Positions 27,381 through 36,273 are shown, counted from the first letter of the stretch. The stretch is DNA of 64,000 bases from Pseudonocardia sp. (GCA_025869365.1 JAOZVV010000173.1:62001-126000), one strand, 5' to 3'. The notes: a model not told the origin generated them from the sequence alone. Numbers and translations are program-made.

Positions 27381-27570
27381 GGCGGCGACCGCGCCCGTCG
27401 GCGCGCCATCCCGTCTGGTTCGTCGTGCGGAGTACGTAGCCGTGTCGTTCCTCGCCGGGAGCCCACAGGTCAGGATCATCTTTGTGGAAGCCGTTGTCTT
27501 CGCCTGAAGGGTCGGCGCTCACGTCGGAGCTGGCGCTCCGTCCCTGGTCGGAACGCCAGACCCCGCCGGA

Positions 27571-28062
27571 TCACCTGTAGTTGGTGAACTGCAGCGCGAT
27601 CCCGAAGTCCCTGCCCTTGAGCAGGGCGATGACGGACTGCAGATCGTCCTTCTTCTTGCCGGTGACGCGCAGCTGGTCGCCCTGGATCTGCGCCTGGACG
27701 CCCTTGAACTTCTCGTCCCGGATGGCCTTGCTGATCTCCTTGGCCTTGTCCTGCTCGATGCCCTGCAGGATCTTGCCGGCGATCTTGTAGGTCTTGCCGG
27801 AGATGGTGGGCTCGTCCGCCTCGAAGGCCTTCATGGAGATGTTGCGCTTGATCAGCTTCTCCTTGAAGACGTCGACGGCGGCCTTCGCGCGCTCCTCGGT
27901 CTCGGACTCGATCGTGATGGCCTCCTCGCCGGCCCACGAGATCGAGGTGTTCGTGCCCCGGAAGTCGAAGCGCTGCGAGAGCTCCTTCGCCGCCTGGTTC
28001 AGCGCGTTGTCGACCTCCTGGCGGTCGACCTTGCTCACCACGTCGAAAGACGGGTCGGCCAT
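27571..28062 (-). CDS. YajQ-family nucleotide-binding protein
   Basis: A 163-residue cytoplasmic protein of the YajQ/DUF520 family, two ferredoxin-like domains; some members bind cyclic di-GMP or other nucleotides. Family signatures are [20 protein letters not shown] at the start, [27 protein letters not shown], and the end [14 protein letters not shown] 28062 is preceded by GAGGAGG. It faces kdpE convergently with a 190-bp gap in which I find no clear terminator. Its start is about 95 bp from tRNA-Tyr on the other strand. Confidence 0.93.
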   Translation of the reverse strand: MADPSFDVVSKVDRQEVDNALNQAAKELSQRFDFRGTNTSISWAGEEAITIESETEERAKAAVDVFKEKLIKRNISMKAFEADEPTISGKTYKIAGKILQGIEQDKAKEISKAIRDEKFKGVQAQIQGDQLRVTGKKKDDLQSVIALLKGRDFGIALQFTNYR

Positions 28063-28156
28063 GGGGTCCTCCTCGTGCGGCGGGCACCCCTCTGCAGGGC
28101 CCGCGATCGGTCTGTCGTATCCTTCTCCACGCACGTCGGCACGCCGACAAGCACCC

Positions 28157-28238
28157 GGCAGGTTGCCCGAGTGGCCAAAGGGAGCGGACTGTAAATCCGT
28201 CGGCTTAGCCTACGAAGGTTCGAATCCTTCACCTGCCA
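28157..28238 (+). tRNA. tRNA-Tyr (GTA)
   Basis: The acceptor GGCAGGT pairs with ACCTGCC at the 3' end, the anticodon loop CTGTAAA gives GTA, there is a long class-II variable arm and the T-loop GTTCGAATC. It is 82 nt without an encoded CCA tail. A strong terminator follows at 28249, and a decayed partial copy lies about 0.5 kb downstream. Confidence 0.96.
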
Positions 28239-28248
28239 CACCCTGTGA

Positions 28249-28290
28249 GAACGGCCCCTCACCAGCGGAAACGCTGGCGGGGGGCCGTTC
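28249..28290 (+). terminator. intrinsic terminator after tRNA-Tyr
   Basis: GAACGGCCCC pairs with GGGGCCGTTC around an inner stem ACCAGCG/CGCTGG, followed by TTGTGTG. The stem of nearly 20 bp begins ten bases after the tRNA. Confidence 0.85.
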
Positions 28291-28722
28291 TTGTGTGTCC
28301 GGCGCTGTCCGGCTACGACCGGGCGTCCCCGGGTGGCCGTGGCAAATGCGTGGCAACGTCGACACGGAGCGAGCGCGTCGCTTCGGTGCCGACGTGCCGC
28401 CACGGCACGGCGAAGGTGCGTTGGGTCGGGGCGACCTGCTGTCGGCTCGACGTTGCTCCCGTCAGCAGGCGGCCGACCTCGTACGAGGGGCAGCTGCCTC
28501 GGCCTGTCCTACGCCCTACGACCGATCTCGCGGTCGTTAGGGCGGCGCGGCGACACGGTCCAGGAGGTTAACGGAGCGGGCTCCGCCCACACCCGGCACC
28601 ACTTCGGAGATCGCCACCAGGTCCCGGGGTGCGAGGGCATGGAACAGCCGTCACGGACTATGCGCGGACGCAGACGCAGGGTCCGCGACTTCGCTGCAGG
28701 TCAGAGCCGGTATGACAGCTCT

Positions 28723-28818
28723 CTGCAAATTTGTCGGCGTAGCCTACGAATCCTTCACCTGTCGCACCCTGTGAGAACGGCCCCTGAACTGCGGAGACGC
28801 GGTCCAGGGGCCGTTTTC
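28723..28818 (+). pseudogene. decayed duplicate of tRNA-Tyr 3' half plus its terminator
   Basis: The sequence from the anticodon loop to the terminator repeats 28189-28290 with substitutions: CTGCAAATTTGTCGGCGTAG here versus CTGTAAATCCGTCGGCTTAG in the gene. Eight bases of the T arm (between the two CGA triplets) are deleted, then ATCCTTCACCTG and ACCCTGTGAGAACGGCCCC are shared. The copied hairpin ACGGCCCCTG/CAGGGGCCGT is still able to form, followed by TTTTC. The 5' half of the tRNA is not recognisable. It may be an att-type scar or a local duplication. Confidence 0.75.
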
Positions 28819-28934
28819 GTCCGTCCGGCGTCAGGAGGTGCTCGGCGGGCCGGTGTGGAACATGCGTGACACGCCGCCGGGCGGCTCGGTCGAGGCCGGA
28901 GCCGCCCCACGCGCTGCACAGATGCCGGGCGGCC

Positions 28935-29483
28935 TCAGCGGCTCTCCGCTGTCCGACCGCGCTTGACCGCGCCGACGATGACCTTGACGGCCAGGCCGAG
29001 AACCACCAGGTCGGCGATCATCTGCACGGTGACCAGCACGCGGGCGGGTTGGGTGCGTGCGGTGATGTCCCCGAAGCCGACGGTGCTGAACACGGTGACC
29101 GTGAAGTACAGGCCGTCGATGTGGCTCAGGGGCTCGCCGAAGCTGTCGGGGGACAGCCCCGCCAGCACGACGTAGGTGGCGGCGAACAGCAACAGGAAGA
29201 ACGGCACACTCGTGGCCAGCGCCTCCACGGCCCGCAGCATCGGGAACGGCGATCGGATGATCCAGTGGACCTGAGCGGCGACCAGGGCGATGAATCCCGT
29301 CAGCCCGACCAGGAGCATGGCCAGGGCCGCCGGGACCGAGCAGTTGTCCAGAGGCAACACGTCGTAGAGGGTCACCAGCACGGCGACCGACGTGGCGACC
29401 CGCAGGACCGTCCAGGCGATCCGGCCCGTTGAGGGCCGGGCCTCCGCCGTCATCGGGAGGGCCGTGCCGTCGGGGGCGGTCAT
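28935..29483 (-). CDS. two-TM potassium channel family protein
   Basis: About 182 residues with four hydrophobic segments. The last two flank a pore loop with the K+ selectivity filter TVGFGD (within VTVFSTVGFGDITAR). The N-terminal half adds two helices, so this is a short channel of the Ion_trans_2 group in the plasma membrane. There is no cytoplasmic RCK/TrkA-N domain in the protein. The start is uncertain: ATG 29483 has GGAG close by, GTG 29534 would add 17 residues and ATG 29453 would remove 10. It may complement the nearby Kdp system in K+ balance, but it is not part of that operon. Confidence 0.88.
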   Translation of the reverse strand: MTAPDGTALPMTAEARPSTGRIAWTVLRVATSVAVLVTLYDVLPLDNCSVPAALAMLLVGLTGFIALVAAQVHWIIRSPFPMLRAVEALATSVPFFLLLFAATYVVLAGLSPDSFGEPLSHIDGLYFTVTVFSTVGFGDITARTQPARVLVTVQMIADLVVLGLAVKVIVGAVKRGRTAESR

Positions 29484-29789
29484 GATCTCCACCGCAGTGT
29501 CGTCGCCTGCATCTGGGTCTCCTCGCGGGATCACCCGAGTTCGCGATCAGCTCGTATACGCGACACGACCTCGTGGCGCGCGGCGCCTCGATGGTCGCCG
29601 GGCGACACGAGCCGGGTCAGGGCCGAAAGCCTCGAAAACGGGTGGCCTTCGGTGCGACGGACGGCATCGAGCACTCCCGTCTCGGAGCGCCGCCTCGACC
29701 TCTCCGGCAGGCCTCGGCATCCTGGCCGGCGATGCATCTCGGGCCTTCGGCCGGATAATCCTTCGGGACGACGCATACCAGGGGGCCAC
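29484..29789. other. 306-bp divergent intergenic region
   Basis: Separates the K+ channel gene (minus) from the membrane protein gene (plus) and should hold both promoters. I see no long repeat, RNA gene or strong dyad. GTG 29534 inside it is an alternative start of the channel gene. Confidence 0.4.
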
Positions 29790-30260
29790 ATGTCTGACCA
29801 GGACGAGGACGCGCCGGCGCCCTTGGAGCCACGCATCGCGGCAGCCGTCGTCGACATCCTCGTCTACGTGGTCGTCCTGAACCTCTTCGTGGAGTACCTC
29901 CCCCAGGTGATCACCGAGACCTTCACCCTCTCCCTGCTCACCGCTGCCTTGCTGAAGGGGATTCTCGAGGTCGTCGTGGCCGCGAAGAACAGGGTCAAGG
30001 CGCGGTGGCGCGCAGCGACGACGCCGATCGGCAAGGTGATCGCGGCGGTCATGCTCTGGGCGGTCCTCTTCGGGAGCAAGTTCCTCGTCCTGGAGGCCGT
30101 CGATCTCGTCTTCGGCGCGCGGGTCAGCCTCGGCGGCTTCTGGTCGGTGACGCTGCTGATCCTCGCCCTGCTGCTGTCCCGGGCCGCCGTCCAGCGGCTG
30201 CTCCAGAGCCATCGTGTCCGCGTTCGACCCGAGCGGCCCCGACGGGGGAGCGGGGAGTAG
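29790..30260 (+). CDS. integral membrane protein of unknown function
   Basis: A 156-residue protein with an acidic N-terminus, then hydrophobic segments at about 17-40, 48-65, 85-105 and 118-140, the second and third separated by a basic stretch KNRVKARWR. ATG 29790 is preceded by a G-rich GGGGGCC. No family recognised; the arrangement resembles small actinobacterial multi-pass membrane proteins. The C-terminus is strongly basic. The next gene starts 242 bp downstream. Confidence 0.65.
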   Translation: MSDQDEDAPAPLEPRIAAAVVDILVYVVVLNLFVEYLPQVITETFTLSLLTAALLKGILEVVVAAKNRVKARWRAATTPIGKVIAAVMLWAVLFGSKFLVLEAVDLVFGARVSLGGFWSVTLLILALLLSRAAVQRLLQSHRVRVRPERPRRGSGE

Positions 30261-30502
30261 GGCCATGCCGTTGCCGAACCGGCGACTCCCGCACCGTCCC
30301 GCGGGCGGTCGACAGGCACTCATCGGACGAGGAGCATCAGGTGCTCGCCGTGCCGGTCGACAGTGCGTCGCGACCCGGTCGATCGGCCCTGGTCCGTCGT
30401 CGCGGGGGCACGGATAATTCTTCGCCGACGTTCCCGGCCGGGACCCTCGAGCACTCCGGTGCGCCACTCACGCAGGTCACGGTCTCGGAGGAGGGGTCTG
30501 CA

Positions 30503-31255
30503 ATGGGGGCACGCGACGCGGTGCTCGGCGCCGAGAGCCGCTTCTTCATGGGCCGGGTCATGCCGCGCGATTTTCTCGGCTCCATCGACGAGTACCTCGT
30601 CCGGGCGGCGCCCGAGCAGAGGGCGGGGATGATCGACGCCATCCAGGCTCGCGCGAAGGAACTCGCCGAGGTCGACGCGGACCTGGCCGTCGACGCGGCG
30701 GGGACCGGGGCCGTGGCGCTCGGTGCGGTGGTGCTCGCCTCGTTCGAGACGCTCCTGCCGTTGTTCGACGGCGACGAGCGTCGCACGATCCTGCTGCTCC
30801 AGCACGCCATGGGCCCGGTCCTGCGACGTCCCTACGAGCTGGTGTTCGAGCGACTCGGCAGGAAGGACCACCCTCTCGACGCCATCCAGAAGGCGTGCAG
30901 CGGAAACAAGGGGATGTACGGCGCCGGCTTGGGACATCGACTACCGGCGGCCACGGTCCGACCTCTCGAGATGACGGTCCACCGCTGCCTCTGGCGGGAC
31001 CTCTTCACCCGGCACGACGTCCCGCTCGTCAACACCGTCCTGTGTGCGTGGGACACCAACTGGATGCGCGCGATCGACCCGGCGGTCAGCGGGCTGCGCG
31101 CGGAACGCACCGAACTGCTCTCGCTCGGGGACGGCCGGTGCAGGTTCGCCGTCGAGGAGACCGACGATCCCCTGCACGGCTACACCGACGCGCTCGACAG
31201 GCGCTTCGTCGAGGCACCGGAGCGGGACGCACGACAGGACGCGTCGCAACCGTGA
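30503..31255 (+). CDS. L-2-amino-thiazoline-4-carboxylate hydrolase-like protein
   Basis: A 250-residue protein with the C-terminal pattern of the ATC hydrolase family: CLWRDLFTRHDVPLVNTVLC, a following acidic AWDTNWMRAIDP, then ELLSLGDGRCRFAVEE with the conserved Gly-Cys-Phe ending. Characterised members open the thiazoline ring of ATC on the way to L-cysteine, but most homologues are untested. ATG 30503 follows GGAGGAGGGG by six bases, a strong site; longer frames upstream antisense nothing convincing. It is soluble, without a signal peptide. The gene precedes the HelR-like ATPase on the same strand, with a separate promoter for the latter. Confidence 0.65.
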   Translation: MGARDAVLGAESRFFMGRVMPRDFLGSIDEYLVRAAPEQRAGMIDAIQARAKELAEVDADLAVDAAGTGAVALGAVVLASFETLLPLFDGDERRTILLLQHAMGPVLRRPYELVFERLGRKDHPLDAIQKACSGNKGMYGAGLGHRLPAATVRPLEMTVHRCLWRDLFTRHDVPLVNTVLCAWDTNWMRAIDPAVSGLRAERTELLSLGDGRCRFAVEETDDPLHGYTDALDRRFVEAPERDARQDASQP

Positions 31256-31282
31256 CGTCCGAGCGACAGAGACACGCCCACC

Positions 31283-31297
31283 ATCCCGGAACGGGAT
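31283..31297. repeat. short inverted repeat between ATC-hydrolase-like gene and helR-like gene
   Basis: ATCCCG-GAA-CGGGAT, a 6-bp perfect dyad 28 bases after the stop codon at 31255 and just upstream of the -35 element of the next promoter. It could be a weak terminator or an operator. Confidence 0.35.
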
Positions 31298-31299
31298 GA

Positions 31300-31342
31300 T
31301 TGCGCAGGTGAATGCAGAGCAGCTATTCTGACGAGTGCATTC
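31300..31342 (+). promoter_or_regulatory. putative promoter and dyad operator of the HelR-like gene
   Basis: TTGCGC (31300-31305), an 18-bp spacer and TATTCT (31324-31329) form a good vegetative promoter. Transcription would start at about 31335-31337, where the GTG start codon also lies, suggesting a leaderless mRNA. A perfect 7-bp inverted repeat GAATGCA (31310-31316) / TGCATTC (31336-31342) brackets the -10 element, the position of a repressor site. It lacks the rifamycin-associated element I would expect for a rifampicin-induced helR. Confidence 0.5.
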
Positions 31343-33620
31343 AGAAAATGAATTCGTGGCTCTGCACTCTCATTCTAACACGGGTGACGACGGCGTCGAC
31401 AGTCCCCCTTTCGAGGACGAGATCGCCGCGGAGACCGGGCGGATCCGGCGGCTGCACGCGCTGCTCGCCGCGGAGATCGCGGCCGCCGCGGCCCAGGCGC
31501 GGGGCAACCTCGCCGCGGCGACGGGCGGGCAGCTCAGCGCACGCTGGGAACGCGACGTCTCCGTACACCGCTGGTCGGAGCGGTCGACCGCGCTGAGCGC
31601 CGCCCGCTCGGGCCTGTGTTTCGGACGGCTCGACCACAGCGACCGGACGACGAACTACATCGGCCGCGTCGGGCTCACCGATCCCGAGGACTCCGAGAGC
31701 GCGCTCACGGACTGGCGGGCGCCCGCCGCCCGGCCGTTCTACTGCGCGACGTTGGCCACGCCGCTCGGTGTGACCCGACGGCGGCATTTCCAGCTCGCCG
31801 GAACAGCGCCGGACGAGCGCGTCGAGGATTTCCACGACGACGTCCTGGATCGCGATGTCGATTCCGGATCCGCGTCCGATCCGGCGCTGCTCGCCGCGTT
31901 GAAGGCGCCGCGCGGGTCGACCATGCGCGACATCGTGACGACGATCCAGGCGGAGCAGGACGCGATCATCCGGCTGCCGCTCTCCGGTGCCGTCGTGATC
32001 GAGGGCGGTCCGGGGACCGGCAAGACCGCGGTGGCGCTGCACCGCGTCGCCTACCTGCTCTACACCCATCGCGAACGGCTGGCCCGCAGCGGCGTGCTGG
32101 TCGTCGGCCCCAGCGCCGGGTTCATCTCCTACGTCGGGGGTGTGCTCCCCGCGCTGGGCGAGTCGGCGGTCGTCTTCACTACCCCGGGCCGCCTCGCCCA
32201 CGGCGTCGTCGCCACCGCCGTCGACACCGACGAGGTGGCCCGTACGAAGGGCGGGCTCGCGATGCTGGAGGTCCTGCGCCGCGCCGTCGCCGACCGGGAG
32301 GAGCTGCCCGACGAGCCGATCGCGATCGACCTCGACGACGTCACCGTCGAGGTCGACCGGGCGACGGCGGCGGAGGCCCGTCGACGGGCCCGCGCCACCG
32401 GCCTGGCGCACAACCCCGCCCGGACGACGTTCCGGGACGCGCTCGGGGGGTTGCTCGTGGGGCAGGGGCTGGAGAAGCTCGACCGGGGCCTGGCGGACCC
32501 GCCCGAGCTCGCCGAGCTGCTGAGGGACCTCGACATCCCCGAGATCGAGCCGGCGGGCGCGGACGAGGTGTCGGCCGGGATGCGCGCCGAACTGCGGGAG
32601 GACCTGCGCTCGAACCTCGACTTCCATGCCGCGGTCGAGGCGCTGTGGCCGGTGTTGACGCCGGAACGGGTGCTCGCGGACCTGTTCGCGTCCGCGGACC
32701 GGCTGTCCTCGGCGGGAGCCGGAGCGGAGCTCCACCGGCCGACGACCTCGGCCTGGACGGTGGCGGACGCGCCGCTGCTCGACGAACTGGCCGAGCTGCT
32801 CGGACCGCTGCCGACCCGGCCGGGAGGCGCCGAACGCGAGCCCGACAGCGCCTACGCCCGGGAGGTGCTGAGCATCCTGGAGTCGGCCGATCGGAACCTC
32901 GCCGGGGAGGATCCCGACGAGCTGCGCCCGACGGACTTCGTCACCGCGGACGTGCTGGCCTCCCGGCACGTCCCCGAGCATCTCGCGAGTGTCGCCGAGC
33001 GGGCGGCCGCGGACCGGGACTGGCGGTACGGGCACCTCGTCGTCGACGAGGCACAGGAGCTCTCGGCGATGGACTGGCACGTCCTGTTGCGGCGCTGCCC
33101 GTTCCGTTCGATCACCGCGGTGGGCGACCTCGCGCAACGCAGCGCCCCCGCGGGGGCGCGGGCGTGGGCGGACGTGCTCGCCCCGCACCTCGGTTCCCGG
33201 TGGACGTCTCGGTCGCTGACGGTCAACTACCGCACCCCGGCCGAGATCATGGAGCTGGCCGCCGAGGTGCTGGCCGAGTTCGCACCGGACCTGCAGCCGC
33301 CCGGGTCCGTGCGGGCGACCGGCGAGCAGCCGTGGCAGCGGACCGTGCCCACGAGCGGTCTCGCGGCCGAGGTGCGCGAGGCCGTCGCGGCCGAGGCCGC
33401 CCAGCTGGGCCGCGGGACGCTGGCGGTGATCGCCGCCGAGGTGGGCGATCTGGCCGGCCTCCCCGCCGAGGTGCACACGCCGCTGTCCGCGAAGGGCCTC
33501 GAGTTCGACGTCGTTGTGATCGTCGATCCGGAGCGGATCCGGGCGCACAACCCGGCCGATCTCTACGTCTCGGTCACCCGTGCGACGCGGCGGCTCGGGC
33601 TGCTGCACGTGCGGCGGTGA
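31335..33620 (+). CDS. HelD/HelR-family RNA polymerase-associated ATPase
   Basis: A 761-residue superfamily 1 helicase-like protein. The N-terminal helical region (about 25-75) matches the HelD arm that inserts into RNA polymerase. Walker A GGPGTGKT lies near 224-231, Walker B is LVVDEAQELSAMDW near 570, motif III GDLAQRS, and motif VI YVSVTRATRRLGLLHV at the C-terminus. Members release stalled RNA polymerase from DNA, and the HelR branch gives rifamycin tolerance. GTG 31335 coincides with the inferred transcription start; GTG 31356 is an alternative. The next gene encodes a pentapeptide-repeat protein 49 bp downstream, so the two may be co-transcribed. Confidence 0.85.
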   Translation: MHSENEFVALHSHSNTGDDGVDSPPFEDEIAAETGRIRRLHALLAAEIAAAAAQARGNLAAATGGQLSARWERDVSVHRWSERSTALSAARSGLCFGRLDHSDRTTNYIGRVGLTDPEDSESALTDWRAPAARPFYCATLATPLGVTRRRHFQLAGTAPDERVEDFHDDVLDRDVDSGSASDPALLAALKAPRGSTMRDIVTTIQAEQDAIIRLPLSGAVVIEGGPGTGKTAVALHRVAYLLYTHRERLARSGVLVVGPSAGFISYVGGVLPALGESAVVFTTPGRLAHGVVATAVDTDEVARTKGGLAMLEVLRRAVADREELPDEPIAIDLDDVTVEVDRATAAEARRRARATGLAHNPARTTFRDALGGLLVGQGLEKLDRGLADPPELAELLRDLDIPEIEPAGADEVSAGMRAELREDLRSNLDFHAAVEALWPVLTPERVLADLFASADRLSSAGAGAELHRPTTSAWTVADAPLLDELAELLGPLPTRPGGAEREPDSAYAREVLSILESADRNLAGEDPDELRPTDFVTADVLASRHVPEHLASVAERAAADRDWRYGHLVVDEAQELSAMDWHVLLRRCPFRSITAVGDLAQRSAPAGARAWADVLAPHLGSRWTSRSLTVNYRTPAEIMELAAEVLAEFAPDLQPPGSVRATGEQPWQRTVPTSGLAAEVREAVAAEAAQLGRGTLAVIAAEVGDLAGLPAEVHTPLSAKGLEFDVVVIVDPERIRAHNPADLYVSVTRATRRLGLLHVRR

Positions 33621-33669
33621 GGCGCGCCGGATCGCCGGGCGGGCCGATCGCCCGTGGCACCCTGCGGAG

Positions 33670-34359
33670 ATGACCGTGCTGGAGGACCGGGCCGCCGACG
33701 ATCCGGAGGTGCTCGCCGCCGTCGCCGCAGGCGGCGGTGGTGAGCGGGTGTTCCGCCGCTGCACGTTCGACGAGGCGGACCTGGCGAGCGTCGACCTCTC
33801 CGGCGCCACCTTCGAGCAGTGCTCGCTGGCCCGCGCGTCCCTGGGCGACGCGGACCTGGACGGGGTCCACGTGGTGGGCGGCAGCTTCGCGGGGGCGGAC
33901 CTGACCGGTGCCGAGCTGAGCGAGGCGCGCTTCCGCGACGTCGACCTCTCCGGGGCCCGGTTCACCGGCGCGCTGCTCAGCGAGGCCCGGTTCGAGGGCT
34001 GCCGGCTCATCGGGGCGGACCTGACGTCGCTGCGCGGGGTCGTCCTAACCTTCCGTTTCGACGGCAGCGTCCTGCAGCTCGCGAACCTGCAGGACGCGCA
34101 GCTCAAGGGCCTGCGCCTGACCGGCGTCGACCTCACCGACGCGGACCTGCGCGGGGCGGACCTGCGGGACACCGTGTTCGTCGACTGCGCGCTGCGCGGC
34201 ACGGACCTCTCCCACACCCGGTTGCAGGGGGCGGACCTGCGCGGCGCGGATCTCGGTGAGCTCACCGCGGACGCGCCCCGGCACCTCGCCGGCGCGATCA
34301 TCTCTCCGGCCCAGGCGGCGGACGTGTGTGCCGCGCTGGGACTCACGGTCGCCGGCTGA
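33670..34359 (+). CDS. pentapeptide-repeat protein
   Basis: A 229-residue protein made largely of pentapeptides of the A(D/N)Lxx type between residues about 28 and 205 (for example ADLASVDLSGATF, ADLTGAELSEARF, ADLRGADLRDTVF), expected to form a right-handed quadrilateral beta-helix. No signal peptide or membrane segment is seen. Known relatives (MfpA, Qnr) mimic DNA and protect DNA gyrase from fluoroquinolones, but many have unknown roles. The ATG at 33670 has GGAG only one base upstream, too close to act. The gene follows the HelR-like ATPase closely and its 3' end overlaps the convergent methyltransferase gene by 17 bp. Confidence 0.85.
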   Translation: MTVLEDRAADDPEVLAAVAAGGGGERVFRRCTFDEADLASVDLSGATFEQCSLARASLGDADLDGVHVVGGSFAGADLTGAELSEARFRDVDLSGARFTGALLSEARFEGCRLIGADLTSLRGVVLTFRFDGSVLQLANLQDAQLKGLRLTGVDLTDADLRGADLRDTVFVDCALRGTDLSHTRLQGADLRGADLGELTADAPRHLAGAIISPAQAADVCAALGLTVAG

Positions 34360-35149
34360 GCACCTCACCCCGCCGCGGGCGTACGGACGTCCCGACGACG
34401 ATCGTCGCGCCGAGGTCCTCGAAGCGCACGACGCGGGTGGCCAGCCCCGCGGCCTCGACCGCGGCCACGGTCAGCGGTGCCTGGCGCTCGCTCGTCTCGA
34501 TCAGCAGGTGACCGCCCGGCGCCAACCACTCCGGGGAACCGGCCGCGACCCGGCGCTGGACGTCGAGGCCGTCCGCGCCGCCGTCGAGCGCGACGTGGTG
34601 TTCGTGATCGCGGGCCTCCGGCGGCATCAACCGGATCTCGCCGGTCGGGACGTACGGGGCGTTGACGGCCAGCACGTCCACCCGTCCGCGCAGGCCGGGC
34701 GGCAACGGGGCGTAGAGGTCGCCCTCGAGCACCCGCTCGGCCGGGAGGTTGCGGCGGGCGCACCGCACCGCGGCCGGGTCGACGTCCGCGGCGAACACCT
34801 CGATCCCGTCGACGGCGGCGATCAACGCGGCCGCCACCGCGCCCACCCCGCAGCACAGGTCGACGGCCACGCACCCGGGCGTCGCGAGTGCGATCGCGCG
34901 TTCGGCGAGGAACTCCGTACGCCGCCGCGGCACGAACACCCCGGGCTCGACGGCGAGGCGCAGCCCGCGGAACTCCGCCCAGCCCACGATCTGCTCCAGC
35001 GGCAGCCCGGCCACCCGGCGCTCCACCATGGCCTCCAGCTCCGCGACGGACGAGGCGGCGGCGGCGAGCAGCTCCGCCTCGTCCTCGGCGAAGACGCATC
35101 CGGCGGAGCGCAGCCGGGCGACGACGGGATCGAGGGAAGGGGTGGTCAC
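34343..35149 (-). CDS. putative protein N5-glutamine methyltransferase (PrmC-like)
   Basis: A 268-residue SAM-dependent methyltransferase like HemK/PrmC, which methylates the GGQ glutamine of release factors. The N-terminal helical domain ends with PLEQIVGWAEFRGLRLAVEPGVFVPRRRTEFL, the PrmC linker. The SAM site is VDLCCGVGAVAAAL, and the catalytic motif reads NAPYVP instead of the usual NPPY, a change also typical of the actinobacterial second paralogue group. It is monocistronic, convergent with the pentapeptide gene (17-bp overlap) and followed by the sigma factor gene upstream on the same strand. Confidence 0.85.
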   Translation of the reverse strand: MTTPSLDPVVARLRSAGCVFAEDEAELLAAAASSVAELEAMVERRVAGLPLEQIVGWAEFRGLRLAVEPGVFVPRRRTEFLAERAIALATPGCVAVDLCCGVGAVAAALIAAVDGIEVFAADVDPAAVRCARRNLPAERVLEGDLYAPLPPGLRGRVDVLAVNAPYVPTGEIRLMPPEARDHEHHVALDGGADGLDVQRRVAAGSPEWLAPGGHLLIETSERQAPLTVAAVEAAGLATRVVRFEDLGATIVVGTSVRPRRGEVLSRRP

Positions 35150-35171
35150 GAGACCGGGGACGCTACACCGG

Positions 35172-36134
35172 CTAGAGGTACTCGCGGAGTGATCGGGACC
35201 GCGCGGGGTGGCGGAGCTTGGTCATCGTGCGGGACTCGATCTGCCGGATCCGCTCCCGGCTCACCCCGTAGATCCGGCTGATCTCGTCCAGGGTGTGCGG
35301 GCGACCGTCCGCGAAGCCGAAGCGGAGCCGGACGATGTGGGACTCCCGGTCCGTCAGCGTCGCGAGGACCGCGCCGAGCTCGTCCTGCATGAGCCCGAAC
35401 CCGACGACGTCCGCCGCGACCGGCGCGAAGGAGTCCTCGAGCAGGTCCCCGAGCGCGCCCGTGCCGTCCTCGGACAGCGTGGCGTCGAGCGAGATCGGGG
35501 TGCGGGACTGGTCCAGGATCTCGACGACCTGCTCCTCGGTGACCCCGAGCCGCGTCGCCAGGGCTGCCGTGCCGGGCTCGTCGCCGGTCTCGCTGACCAG
35601 CTCGCGACGGGCGCGGCGCAGCTTGTTCAGCAGCTCCGCCTTGTGCGCGGGGATGCGGATGGTGCGGGACTGGTCGGACAGGGCGCGCCCCACGGCCTGC
35701 CGGATCCACCACGTGGCGTACGTGGAGAACTTGTAGCCGGTCCGGTGGTCGAACTTCTCCACGGCCCGCAGCAGGCCGAGGTTGCCCTCCTGGATCAGGT
35801 CCAGGAACGGCACGTTGTGGCCTGTGTAGCGCTTCGCCACGGACACGACCAGCCGCAGGTTCGCGGTGACCAGCCGGTCCCGGGCGCGTTCCCCGTCCCG
35901 CATCAGCCAGCGCAGGTCCCGCGCCTCGTCCGGGACGACACCGTTCGTCGTGGCGATCTGGAGCCGCTCACCGGCGAACAGCCCGGCCTCGATGCGCGTC
36001 GCGAGGTCCACCTCGTCCTGTGCGGTGAGCAGCGCGACGCGGCCGATCTCGCGCAGGTAGGCGCGGACGGAGTCCGCGGGCGCACCGCCGGTCTCCCGGC
36101 TCGCCACTCGTGGGGCGGTCGCGGTCGCTGCCAT
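35172..36134 (-). CDS. primary-like RNA polymerase sigma factor (SigA/SigB/Hrd group)
   Basis: A 320-residue group 1/2 sigma-70 factor. Region 1.2 is [21 protein letters not shown]. Region 2 carries [41 protein letters not shown] and [13 protein letters not shown]. Region 3 follows, and region 4 ends with [20 protein letters not shown] and [20 protein letters not shown]. It lacks the long N-terminal extension of the essential actinobacterial SigA, so a SigB/HrdD-like alternative primary sigma is more likely. It is divergent from a TetR gene whose operator lies at 36201-36231. The divergent region is 139 bp. Confidence 0.93.
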   Translation of the reverse strand: MAATATAPRVASRETGGAPADSVRAYLREIGRVALLTAQDEVDLATRIEAGLFAGERLQIATTNGVVPDEARDLRWLMRDGERARDRLVTANLRLVVSVAKRYTGHNVPFLDLIQEGNLGLLRAVEKFDHRTGYKFSTYATWWIRQAVGRALSDQSRTIRIPAHKAELLNKLRRARRELVSETGDEPGTAALATRLGVTEEQVVEILDQSRTPISLDATLSEDGTGALGDLLEDSFAPVAADVVGFGLMQDELGAVLATLTDRESHIVRLRFGFADGRPHTLDEISRIYGVSRERIRQIESRTMTKLRHPARSRSLREYL

Positions 36135-36200
36135 GAAACGTGCTCCTCGCGGTCGCGTCGTGGGGGTGATCCGGAGCCTTGCGGGAAGTCGGTCGCTATG

Positions 36201-36231
36201 GCGCTACGGTGTAGACGCTACGCTGTAGCGC
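36201..36231. promoter_or_regulatory. compound operator between sigma factor and TetR genes
   Basis: A perfect outer inverted repeat GCGCTAC (36201-36207) / GTAGCGC (36225-36231) encloses two direct 13-bp copies, CGCTACGGTGTAG and CGCTACGCTGTAG, with a 14-bp period. Each copy is itself a CTACG-TGTAG-type near-palindrome. The position, 42 bp before the TetR GTG and 67 bp before the sigma start, suits autoregulation by the TetR protein. Confidence 0.6.
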
Positions 36232-36273
36232 AATCTTTCTCCACCGCACCCTCCACCAGGGAGAACGCAGTCC

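Larger units (their letters stand above)
28239..28934. other. 696-bp region without a convincing gene, downstream of tRNA-Tyr
   Basis: The region holds the tRNA-Tyr terminator, about 430 bp of lower-quality sequence with only arginine-rich shadow frames, then a degenerate repeat of the tRNA 3' half and terminator (28723-28818). No integrase, excisionase or transposase remnant can be recognised. The composition is GC-rich but without the third-position bias of neighbouring genes. Confidence 0.6.

Noticed and set aside
28291-28869. 192-codon frame over the tRNA-Tyr downstream region as a possible integrase remnant
   Set aside because: The translation has no integrase catalytic motifs and runs through the tRNA remnant and a terminator hairpin; it is not coding.
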